From Chitinophagaceae bacterium (GTDB lineage: Bacteria; Bacteroidota; Bacteroidia; Chitinophagales; Chitinophagaceae), in NCBI GenBank assembly GCA_016720775.1, contig JADKJX010000001.1, positions 372,001-436,000 on the forward strand: a stretch of DNA of 64,000 nt, given 5' to 3'. Both the position numbers and the translations under genes were made by a program. The notes below the pieces were generated by a model. That model did no database searches. It worked only from the letters and a program-made list of their open reading frames with translations, and was not told where the DNA came from. Shown piece after piece: positions 54,341 through 62,032 of this stretch (position 1 is its first letter; every line of letters begins with the position of its first letter).

Positions 54341-54679
54341 ATGAATAAGAAAGAACAGATAAGCAAACTTATTGATGAAGCACTTGCCAGTGTGGAATCG
54401 TTAAGCCGTGCAGAAGCCAAGCCCTTCCTGCTTACCCGTATTCAAGCCCGCATGACTAAGGAAACAGAATCGGTATGGGAGAAGGCAGGGTGGTTCATAA
54501 CCCGTCCGGCAGTTGCTTTTTCGGGTTTGTGCATGATCATTTTAATAAACCTGGCAGTGATCGTATTCAAAGGTACGACAGACACTGCCGGCTCAACAGA
54601 ACAGGTAGCCCAGTCATCAACGGATGAATTCTCTTATACCGTTGCCACTATTTACGATACTGAAAACACGCAACCATAA
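54341..54679 (+). CDS. Probable membrane anti-sigma factor
   Basis: 112 residues with one membrane segment (about 60-76) and a charged N-terminal cytoplasmic part. The order (after ECF sigma, before Spy-like proteins) suggests it holds the sigma factor at the membrane. There is no zinc-binding ZAS motif. Its stop overlaps the next start by one base. Confidence 0.68.
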   Translation: MNKKEQISKLIDEALASVESLSRAEAKPFLLTRIQARMTKETESVWEKAGWFITRPAVAFSGLCMIILINLAVIVFKGTTDTAGSTEQVAQSSTDEFSYTVATIYDTENTQP

Positions 54680-55170
54680 TGATAAACACACAAAGCAGGA
54701 GCAAGGTTTTTCTTTTGGTGATAGCCATATTGCTGGTCTCGAATATTGCCATGCTCACCTTCTTTCTCATGAAGAAAGACGACAGGGGTTTTAATAAACG
54801 GCCCGACAGGAAGACGATGATCGCTGAATTTCTGAAAAAGGAAATAGGATTTACGCCGCAACAGCTTCAACAATATGATACCATCAGCACAAAACACCAG
54901 GAAAACGTAAAGAAGATGTTTGAAGACCTGAAAGCCTCAAAAGATAAACAGTTTAAAGATCTTGCTGCCGGTAATTTTACAGACTCTGTTATTAACCTTG
55001 TAGCCGACCGGTCAGCCGCATCGCAAAAAACAATGGAACTGCAAATGTTCACTCATTTAAAAAGTATAAGAATGCTGTGTACCCCCGAACAACTGCCGAA
55101 GTTTGATTCTCTTTTTGCAAAAGTATTGAACCGGAGAGGTACTGAGGCGAGAAAAAAACCAGGCAATTAA
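54679..55170 (+). CDS. Spy/CpxP-like periplasmic protein, membrane-anchored
   Basis: 163 residues: one N-terminal membrane segment, then a helical periplasmic part with IGFTPQQLQQYDTISTKHQENVKKMFEDL, like Spy/CpxP and LTXXQ-type stress chaperones. It starts on the last base of the anti-sigma gene. It probably takes part in the envelope-stress signal of this operon. Confidence 0.75.
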   Translation: MINTQSRSKVFLLVIAILLVSNIAMLTFFLMKKDDRGFNKRPDRKTMIAEFLKKEIGFTPQQLQQYDTISTKHQENVKKMFEDLKASKDKQFKDLAAGNFTDSVINLVADRSAASQKTMELQMFTHLKSIRMLCTPEQLPKFDSLFAKVLNRRGTEARKKPGN

Positions 55171-55233
55171 AACGACTGTTTCTTTCAGAGATGTCGTCTG
55201 AATCAATACATGTAAACCTTTAATTTAAATAAA

Positions 55234-55629
55234 ATGAAAAAACAATTGTTATTAATGGTAGTTGCTGCCACGATCAGCATTACTTCAGTAAATGCCCAGG
55301 GTGGCGGAAATTTTCAACGCAGAACACCCGAGGAAAGATTGAAAATAGTTCATGACAAATTAGACAGCGCTTTTAAACTGGATGCTGCTACAATGACCAA
55401 AGCAGATGATGTTTTTTTAACCTTTTACAAAGATTCGGATAAAAAAATGGACGAGATAAGATCTGCCGGCGGAGCCAGGGAAGAGATGATGGCCGCAAGA
55501 CAAAAATTAATGGAAGAAAGAGATGCCAAATTAAAGGGCGTACTCACTGAAGCCCAGATGAAAATATGGAAAGATCAGATAGAACCCGCAATGAGGCCAC
55601 AAAGGCCAGCCGGAGGCGGAGGTCAATAA
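55234..55629 (+). CDS. Secreted helical protein, Spy-like
   Basis: 131 residues with a signal peptide (ending VNAQ), then a long charged helix pair (RTPEERLKIVHDKLDSAFKLDA...LTEAQMKIWKDQIEPAM) of the LTXXQ kind, and a Pro/Gly-rich tail. It is the last gene of the receptor-sigma-chaperone group and is followed by a terminator. Confidence 0.75.
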   Translation: MKKQLLLMVVAATISITSVNAQGGGNFQRRTPEERLKIVHDKLDSAFKLDAATMTKADDVFLTFYKDSDKKMDEIRSAGGAREEMMAARQKLMEERDAKLKGVLTEAQMKIWKDQIEPAMRPQRPAGGGGQ

Positions 55630-55656
55630 TACTTTAAAGGTGAATGCGAATAAAAG

Positions 55657-55684
55657 GGTTCCCGCTCAGGCGGGACCTTTTTTT
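55657..55684 (+). terminator. Rho-independent terminator
   Basis: GG-T-TCCCGC, loop TCAG, GCGGGA-CC, then seven T (55678-55684). It ends the group 50824-55629. Confidence 0.85.
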
Positions 55685-55740
55685 ATTACAAAGCCCCCGC
55701 CTGGGCGGAGGCCTTGGCCAAGATCCCAATAGAAACCATC

Positions 55741-57219
55741 CTAAACCAAACCCTTCCAGCGCATCAATCCGGCAGCACCTAAAACTGCGGCACTTAATAA
55801 AATGATCCCGGTGGGTGCAGAACTTTTGTTTTCAACATCGTGTTTGTATTCCGGGATCAAGGTTGCATACTGAATATCGGTATTTGTTGCTTCGTCGTTT
55901 TTTGCCATGGCATCTTCCTGCCAGTTATTTATATCAGTTCCTGTAAGGCGGGTCAGTTCCTGCAACTCTTTCTTTCTACGCTGCCTTAGTTCCTGTAAAT
56001 ATTTTTTTCCGGCATCGCAACTGAAATCACCATTAGCAGGATGGGTGATGATATACCTTGCCTGGAAATTTTCTGTATTCGGTGTTACCTGGAACATCAG
56101 GTCCTGTGCAAATGATTTCCGGTTGTAACGGAAATGCAATCTTGTAAAATGCACATTCCGGTTTCCATCATCCGGTTCATCATTGTCAATATCGCTGTAG
56201 TCGCTCCAGTCTTTACCATTGAGCCACCAGACGCCACTTTGAACCAGGTCCTGTTCTGTTGGCGGATTTCCCACACAAGGGTCGCATTTCATCTGGTTGA
56301 TGGGAGTAACATTCCAGGCATATTCCAAAAAAGACACGCTCTTGTCTTCATTTTTCCATTGTTGGGTAAACAGGTTACCGTAAAAGGCATTGAAGTTTTT
56401 TTGAACAAACAGCGGAATGTTTTTCCCTGTTTCAATGGATGTGTTCCTGTAATTGGTACATTCAATTCTTCCCTTACGGGTGAATGCATATACGATCAGG
56501 TCCTGGTCGCCATCGGCATTTGCCATACCCAACCGGATGGGCAACATGAATTTTGGTGAAGTGAAACTTATCTGGATGGGGCGAAGAAAATTATTATTCA
56601 GCTTCTGCTTTTCTTTTTCATTCACTTTAACCACAAAGAATTTGAGGTTGCTTTTTATGTACGGGTCGAGTACTTCTTCTGCATTGGCAGGGATCTTATA
56701 ACCATTTTCGTTCAGCCAGTCTTTTAATCCGCTGCTTTCTTTTGCGCTGAGGATCAGGATATCGTATTCGCCGATGATGTATTTAGCTTCAACAGTAACT
56801 GACCGGACGCTTCTTTTGATACCATATGCAGACGTAACAACTACTTCGTTCAATGATTTGTCTGCCGCCGCAGATTTTTTCATGCTTTCATATTCATAAC
56901 AGGGATTCTGATCCCAATACTCAACCAGCCTTGGTGCGCTGTAATCATTCAGTTTTTGAAAGATGGATTGATCCACTACTTTAATATTTTCTTTCTTAAG
57001 CACTACCGGTACCGGTACTACCATGGCAAAGTCTTTGGTATCGCCCTTAAAATCATTGTACATAGTAATTACATTCTTGTTGCCATCCCGCACAAGAATT
57101 ACCTGGCTGGTCTTGTTTTTTAAAGTACCATCAGCCTTGCTTACATAGAAGCCGCAAAAGGAAAACAACACAGGAGATATCGCAATCAATCCCCCGATGA
57201 TCAGAACTTTCTTTTTCAT
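55741..57219 (-). CDS. DUF2330-domain membrane-anchored protein
   Basis: 492 residues with a signal peptide (FSFCGFYVSKADG follows it), a conserved MVVPVPVVLKKENIKVVD block typical of DUF2330, and a C-terminal membrane segment (IILLSAAVLGAAGLM) before a basic end. It is probably exported and held at the membrane. The rnfD-like gene lies 23 bp upstream; the pair may act in one process. Function unknown. Confidence 0.82.
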   Translation of the reverse strand: MKKKVLIIGGLIAISPVLFSFCGFYVSKADGTLKNKTSQVILVRDGNKNVITMYNDFKGDTKDFAMVVPVPVVLKKENIKVVDQSIFQKLNDYSAPRLVEYWDQNPCYEYESMKKSAAADKSLNEVVVTSAYGIKRSVRSVTVEAKYIIGEYDILILSAKESSGLKDWLNENGYKIPANAEEVLDPYIKSNLKFFVVKVNEKEKQKLNNNFLRPIQISFTSPKFMLPIRLGMANADGDQDLIVYAFTRKGRIECTNYRNTSIETGKNIPLFVQKNFNAFYGNLFTQQWKNEDKSVSFLEYAWNVTPINQMKCDPCVGNPPTEQDLVQSGVWWLNGKDWSDYSDIDNDEPDDGNRNVHFTRLHFRYNRKSFAQDLMFQVTPNTENFQARYIITHPANGDFSCDAGKKYLQELRQRRKKELQELTRLTGTDINNWQEDAMAKNDEATNTDIQYATLIPEYKHDVENKSSAPTGIILLSAAVLGAAGLMRWKGLV

Positions 57220-57242
57220 AATTTATTTTTTGAGTTGAATAA

Positions 57243-58127
57243 TTACATTACCGACCTGCTGTAGATGGTTTGCAGGAACCGCTCTTCCTGCTGCGTATAT
57301 TTTTTGGAAGAGGTCCACGCAAACTTCCGGGCTTTAAAAAGTATGTCAAGCAACGGCACAAGGGGCTGTGCCATTACCAAAACAAATATTGGTGCGCCAT
57401 TTAGGAATTTGAATGTAGCCAGGTAAAAGGCCACGGCAGCAACCACCGCACTCCATATCATCCTTGCTATGCTGTGATCGGGTGTTGTTCTCGGGTCGGT
57501 GATCATAAAAAAGGAGAACAATAACAGGCTGCCGGTACTTATTGATTGAATGAAATAATCCATCGGCCAGCCCAGATAAATGATCTGCCGGGTATATAAC
57601 AATGCTGCAAATGTTCCCAGGAAAGCGAGGCTTACATCTAACTTCTGAACTCTTGTTGTTACAATGAACCCCAAACTCAAAACCCCAAACAGTATCACCG
57701 CCCCGCTTCCCCACTGGCCCGGGCTGATCCAGGCGTTGCCGGTTAACAGAACGGCGGCAGTGATGCCCAGTGCTGACGGATTAAAGACATGCTTGCCTTT
57801 TATCCTGATAATATATTTTGAAAGAATAGAAACAACGGCCGCAAATACCGCTACCCATACATAGTTTGTTTTGAGCAACAAGCTCAATCCAAAAGAAGAG
57901 ATGAGAACAGAAGGAATTCCTCTTTTGTAACGTTGCCATACCGGGACATCTTTTTTTCCAAACACCCATTCACAAACAAACTGTGTAAACAGGCTGGTAA
58001 TAAAGTAAGTGGCATATAGCCACGTTTCATTATCCCAGTGAAGAAAGAAAATACCGTAGCTTAAAAAAACAGATTGAAAAATGATCTGGAAATAGCGGGC
58101 ATCTTTAAAAAAAGCGGTCAGTTGCAT
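57243..58127 (-). CDS. RnfD/NqrB-like membrane subunit, stand-alone
   Basis: 294 residues with about nine membrane segments. HVFNPSALGI and FFMITDPRTTPD are the RnfD/NqrB landmarks (the latter near the FMN-binding Thr in true subunits). The other Rnf or Nqr genes are absent here, so it is not part of a full complex at this locus. It precedes the DUF2330 gene. Confidence 0.85.
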   Translation of the reverse strand: MQLTAFFKDARYFQIIFQSVFLSYGIFFLHWDNETWLYATYFITSLFTQFVCEWVFGKKDVPVWQRYKRGIPSVLISSFGLSLLLKTNYVWVAVFAAVVSILSKYIIRIKGKHVFNPSALGITAAVLLTGNAWISPGQWGSGAVILFGVLSLGFIVTTRVQKLDVSLAFLGTFAALLYTRQIIYLGWPMDYFIQSISTGSLLLFSFFMITDPRTTPDHSIARMIWSAVVAAVAFYLATFKFLNGAPIFVLVMAQPLVPLLDILFKARKFAWTSSKKYTQQEERFLQTIYSRSVM

Positions 58128-58409
58128 AACAGTTGATTTGTCTTAAGGATGAAATTGCGTTCCCGTTTGCACAATTCAATTGTTAAAAAATGGCAAACGA
58201 ACCGTAAATAAATATTTATGGAAAAAACACAACGGCTGCATCGCCGCCTGTAAAAAAACCTTCGGGGATAATTTTTAATTTCATACTTTGAAATAAAAAG
58301 ATGATGAGGAGACTTCCGCTGAAATCCTTTTAAATGACAGGCGGAAAAAAAAGCGGATAAGGAAAGAAACGAAAGGAAGTATGTACTTGTCTTTAGCTAA
58401 AAAACTAAT

Positions 58410-58937
58410 ATGCAAAAATTAATCGCTTTTATTATTTTCTGTGTTTTACTGTCTTCTGCAAATGCGCAAAACGGGAAACTTCCCTGCAGCAGGCCCGAGT
58501 ATCGCCAATTTGATTTCTGGATCGGTGAATGGGAGGCATTTGGAACAAATGGGCAAAAGGCAGGCGACAGTAAAATCAGCCTGATACTGGACAGTTGTAT
58601 CATCCTTGAAGAATGGACCAGTACATCCGTACAACAGGGCCTTCGGTATGCCGGAAAAAGTTTTAATACATACAATGCAGCCACCAAACAATGGCAACAG
58701 ACCTGGGTTGACAATGCCGGCGGAACCAATGAATACATGCAGGGAAAATTTGAAAATAACCGGATCATTTTTTCCTCTACTCCATTCAGGTTCAGTAAAG
58801 ACACGATGGCCATAAGAAAAATGACTTTTACCAATTTGAACCCGGTTAAACTCAGGCAGTATGGGGAGATCAGCAAAGACAACGGGCTAACCTGGACAAC
58901 CGAATATGACCTGGAATACAGAAGAAAAAATAAATAA
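58410..58937 (+). CDS. Secreted DUF1579-like protein
   Basis: 175 residues with a signal peptide (ending ANAQ), then FDFWIGEWEAFG and beta-strand blocks like the DUF1579 family (lipocalin-like). Function unknown. It opens a run of four small plus-strand genes (58410-60365). The 282 bp before it hold no gene that I can see and probably its promoter. Confidence 0.78.
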   Translation: MQKLIAFIIFCVLLSSANAQNGKLPCSRPEYRQFDFWIGEWEAFGTNGQKAGDSKISLILDSCIILEEWTSTSVQQGLRYAGKSFNTYNAATKQWQQTWVDNAGGTNEYMQGKFENNRIIFSSTPFRFSKDTMAIRKMTFTNLNPVKLRQYGEISKDNGLTWTTEYDLEYRRKNK

Positions 58938-58955
58938 CCAATAAAAAAATATAAA

Positions 58956-59345
58956 ATGAAAAATGCGATCAGTTGGTTTGAAATTCCAACCACCGATATT
59001 AACCGGGCACAAAAATTTTACGAAACCATTTTTGGCATCAGCATGAACCCCATGGATTTTCCCAGTATGAAAATGCGGATGTTTCCGTTGGATGATATGA
59101 TGACACAGGTGGGTGGTGCGCTGGTCGACAGCGGCGGTTTTCACAAAGCATCGCTAACGGATGGTCCATTGATCTATCTTAATGCTAACCCTGATGTACA
59201 AAATGTTCTGGATAAAGTGCCTGTGGCAGGCGGAACCATCATGATGCCAAAAACAGAAATAAGTCCCGAGTATGGTTTTATGGCGGTGATCACCGATACC
59301 GAGGGCAACAGGATCGCACTGCATTCAGTTCCTCAAACAAAATAA
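58956..59345 (+). CDS. VOC-family (glyoxalase/bleomycin-resistance-like) protein
   Basis: 129 residues: ISWFEIPTTDINRAQKFYETIFG at the start and a later YGFMAVITDTEGNRIALHS give the paired beta-alpha-beta modules of the VOC fold. Members bind metals and act on varied small molecules. Located 18 bp after the DUF1579-like gene. Confidence 0.87.
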   Translation: MKNAISWFEIPTTDINRAQKFYETIFGISMNPMDFPSMKMRMFPLDDMMTQVGGALVDSGGFHKASLTDGPLIYLNANPDVQNVLDKVPVAGGTIMMPKTEISPEYGFMAVITDTEGNRIALHSVPQTK

Positions 59346-59350
59346 ATTAC

Positions 59351-59875
59351 ATGAAATACAGTTTAGAAAGATCGTACGAGATATTAGACAGAACACCGGC
59401 TGTCCTGCAGTCATTACTTTCAGGTTTGCCTGATGACTGGATAATGCCCAATGAAGGCCCTGAAACATTTTCTCCGTATGATGTGGTGGGCCATTTGATA
59501 CACGGTGAAAAAACCGACTGGACCGCCCGTGCAAGAATGATCCTGGAATTTGGTAACACAAAAACATTTGAACGCTGGAACCGGGTTGCCATGTATGATG
59601 AGAGTGAAGGGAAGAAACTGCAACAGTTGCTGGATGAATTTGCAACAATACGAAAAGAAAATATGGTTTGGTTCAGATCGTTGAAGCTAACAGAAGCGGA
59701 CCTTGACAAACACGGAATGCACCCCGTGTTGGGGGATGTTACTTTAAGAAACCTTTTAGCTACCTGGGTAGCACACGATCTTACACATGTTGCACAAATA
59801 ACAAGAGTAATGGCAAAACAATATAAAGAGGAGATGGGCCCCTGGCCAGAATTTTTCCGGATCTTGAATTTTTAA
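59351..59875 (+). CDS. DinB-family protein
   Basis: 174 residues forming a four-helix bundle. The metal-site His are in VGHLIHGEKTDW and WVAHDLTHVAQI, as in DinB/YfiT proteins, which include thiol-dependent transferases. Follows the VOC gene by 5 bp. Confidence 0.88.
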   Translation: MKYSLERSYEILDRTPAVLQSLLSGLPDDWIMPNEGPETFSPYDVVGHLIHGEKTDWTARARMILEFGNTKTFERWNRVAMYDESEGKKLQQLLDEFATIRKENMVWFRSLKLTEADLDKHGMHPVLGDVTLRNLLATWVAHDLTHVAQITRVMAKQYKEEMGPWPEFFRILNF

Positions 59876-59885
59876 AATTGATTCT

Positions 59886-60365
59886 ATGCAGTCAAAAGCA
59901 ACAACTGTTGACCAGTACTTAGCAGAGCTCCCGTACGAAAGACAGGAAGCAATGGACAAACTGCGAAAAGTAATTTTAAAAAACTTACCCAAAGGGTTTA
60001 AGGAAGTTATGGGCTATGGTATGCTTGGCTATTCCGTACCACATTCTATTTACCCGGCCGGTTACCACTGTAACCCGGAACAACCTTTACCCTTTGCGTG
60101 CCTGGCATCACAGAAGAATGCCATCTCTTTTTACCATATGGGTGTATATGCCGATCCTAAACTGTTTAAATGGTTTACTGATGAATATGCCAAAGCTGGT
60201 GTGGGCAAGCTGGATATGGGAAAAAGCTGCATTCGCTTTAAAAAAATGGAGAATATACCATTCAAACTAATTGGAGAACTGTGCAGCAAGATAACGGTTG
60301 AGAAATGGATTGAGATCTATGAAAAAAATCTTACAGGCAGTAGAACAGGCAGAAAAATAAAATAA
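59886..60365 (+). CDS. DUF1801-domain protein
   Basis: 159 residues with the DUF1801 pattern (VDQYLAELPYERQEAMDKLRKVI, and KGFKEVMGYGMLGYS). A small cytoplasmic fold of unknown function. It ends the run of small genes, followed by a terminator. Confidence 0.88.
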   Translation: MQSKATTVDQYLAELPYERQEAMDKLRKVILKNLPKGFKEVMGYGMLGYSVPHSIYPAGYHCNPEQPLPFACLASQKNAISFYHMGVYADPKLFKWFTDEYAKAGVGKLDMGKSCIRFKKMENIPFKLIGELCSKITVEKWIEIYEKNLTGSRTGRKIK

Positions 60366-60372
60366 AAATAAA

Positions 60373-60388
60373 CCCCGTGAACTCGGGG
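60373..60388. terminator. Short bidirectional hairpin terminator
   Basis: CCCCG (60373-60377), six-base loop, CGGGG (60384-60388), with A-rich sequence before and T-rich sequence after. It lies between the convergent DUF1801 and DUF1579 genes. Confidence 0.7.
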
Positions 60389-60408
60389 ATTATTTTTAGA
60401 GATTACTT

Positions 60409-61065
60409 TTATTTTTTCCTTTTTACCGTTGCTTCCATAAATTTCATTTCTTTTCCTGCATAATCATCCCCATACATTACCATAGTGTATGTGTCGTCAT
60501 CAACCATAGACATTTCCTCCCTGATGTTTCCGTCTTTCCCGTTCATTGGATTGGTTTGAGTTCCTCTCAGGCTTAATGTTTTTGTTGCCTCATTGTATGT
60601 GCCGGTCATATTTACCATGCCCGTACCCACATTATCGATCCAGGTGCTTACGAATATTTTCTTTGCGTTGTCATAACCCATGGTGCTCATTCCTTCAAAT
60701 GGTGCGCCCATCATAGTACCTGTGTATTTACTTGTCACATACCTTCCACCCAGTACCGAATTCTGTACAATGGTTGCCTTTGATTTCATGGGAGGCGCTT
60801 TGGGATCGATCCATTGTGTCAGATCGGCTTCCCATGTTCCGTTTGTTTTTTCCATCCATTTGTGCATGGCACCGGGGGTCATAAACTCAGCCCAGGCCTT
60901 ATTCATGGCAGCAGTATCCGGTGCTGTTGCGGGGGCAGCTTCTGGTTTTGCTTCGGCTTTAGTTGTTGTGGAAGAATCTGTTTTGGCTTTTTCTCCATCG
61001 CCGGAACCACTGCATGAAAAAAGCAAAAGCGATGCAGCGAGAATTGTTTGTGTAAAGTATTTCAT
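60409..61065 (-). CDS. DUF1579 lipoprotein
   Basis: 218 residues with a lipoprotein leader ending LLFSCSGSG (Cys18 would be lipidated), an Ala/Pro/Lys-rich linker, then the DUF1579 domain (HKWMEKTNGTWEADL, VTSKYTGTMMG). Probably on the periplasmic side of a membrane. Function unknown. Confidence 0.82.
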   Translation of the reverse strand: MKYFTQTILAASLLLFSCSGSGDGEKAKTDSSTTTKAEAKPEAAPATAPDTAAMNKAWAEFMTPGAMHKWMEKTNGTWEADLTQWIDPKAPPMKSKATIVQNSVLGGRYVTSKYTGTMMGAPFEGMSTMGYDNAKKIFVSTWIDNVGTGMVNMTGTYNEATKTLSLRGTQTNPMNGKDGNIREEMSMVDDDTYTMVMYGDDYAGKEMKFMEATVKRKK

Positions 61066-61170
61066 GTTTCATTTTTTTTACAAAGTACAATTTGCCCAAA
61101 ATATATGCAACAGAAATTGATGAACGGCTCATGGTCTGACGCCCCCGCCTGACCATGAAAAAAAGCAACG

Positions 61171-61821
61171 CTATTCCCCGGTCTCTTGTAACACATTTTC
61201 AATACGTTCTTTCAGATCCCCATAAGCGGTATAACCCCGTGCAACCATTGCAAACTTCAATTCTCCGGTTTGAATGAAAACTGTTGGGAAGCCGGTAACC
61301 TGCAATTGTTTACACAAAGAGAATTCGTAGTAAGCGGCTTCTTTGTACTCCTTGCTTTTAAGTTTTCGGTAAAAGGCTTCCGGTTGTATGGAGTATTTTT
61401 CAAGCAGGTGGCGGTAGGCTTCGTCGTCATCCAGATCCCGGCCTTCATAGTTGAGTGCATACTGAAGGTCGGTGGCAAAATCCAGTTGCTGCTCCGGAAG
61501 GTATTCTTTAAAAATACTTAAAGCGATCGCCGGTTTTTCAGAATTCATCACCCAGTCGCTTTGTTCGGGATTAAATACGTGCCACAAAAAATCTTCGCCG
61601 AATTTTATACCGGTAAGTTCTTCTACTCTTTTGTAAGAGGATTGTATGAATGGCCCGATCTTTTCAATGGGCATTATTTTTTCACCGATCATCATGCCGC
61701 CACTCAATACTTCAATATCGAGATTGTCTTTATATTCTCCGGCAATTTTTTTTATTACCGGGCTGAAGCCATAACACCAGCCGCAGTAGGCATCGTAACA
61801 ATAAATAAGAGTAGGTGTCAT
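61171..61821 (-). CDS. DsbA-family thiol oxidoreductase
   Basis: 216 residues of thioredoxin fold with CGWC (Cys13-Cys16) at the start of the active-site helix (YDAYCGWCYGFSPVI) and the cis-Pro in TGFPTVFI. No signal peptide, so it is cytoplasmic, like FrnE-type proteins. It starts 7 bp after the polA stop, probably one transcript. Confidence 0.87.
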   Translation of the reverse strand: MTPTLIYCYDAYCGWCYGFSPVIKKIAGEYKDNLDIEVLSGGMMIGEKIMPIEKIGPFIQSSYKRVEELTGIKFGEDFLWHVFNPEQSDWVMNSEKPAIALSIFKEYLPEQQLDFATDLQYALNYEGRDLDDDEAYRHLLEKYSIQPEAFYRKLKSKEYKEAAYYEFSLCKQLQVTGFPTVFIQTGELKFAMVARGYTAYGDLKERIENVLQETGE

Positions 61822-61828
61822 AAGATAA

Positions 61829-62032
61829 TTAGTGCGCTTCCAGCCAGTTTACTCCAGACCCGATCTCCGCATCGGTTGGTACGCCGTTTGGTAATGCCAA
61901 TGCCGTCTGCATACAATCTAAAATGATCGGTTTTATTGTTTCCAGTTCCGACTTGTGTACATCAAAGACCAATTCATCATGTACCTGCAGCAACATCTTT
62001 GATTTGAACTTATGCTTATTGAATTCGTGCAT
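61829..62032 (-). pseudogene. C-terminal piece of DNA polymerase I, out of frame
   Basis: HEFNKHKFKSKMLLQVHDELVFDVHKSELE... contains motif C (QVHDELV), which holds a catalytic Asp of family A polymerases and is needed for activity. It is in a different frame from the gene at 62016. See the next entry for the cause. Confidence 0.85.

Noticed and set aside
58397..58993. 198-codon minus-strand open frame
   Set aside because: It lies wholly over the DUF1579-like gene on the other strand, which has a signal peptide and a family motif; this frame has neither.
61130..61157. Inverted repeat CATGGTC...GACCATG as a terminator
   Set aside because: Its 14-base loop is large and the T-run on the minus strand comes before the hairpin, not after it. 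It may be a dispersed repeat.
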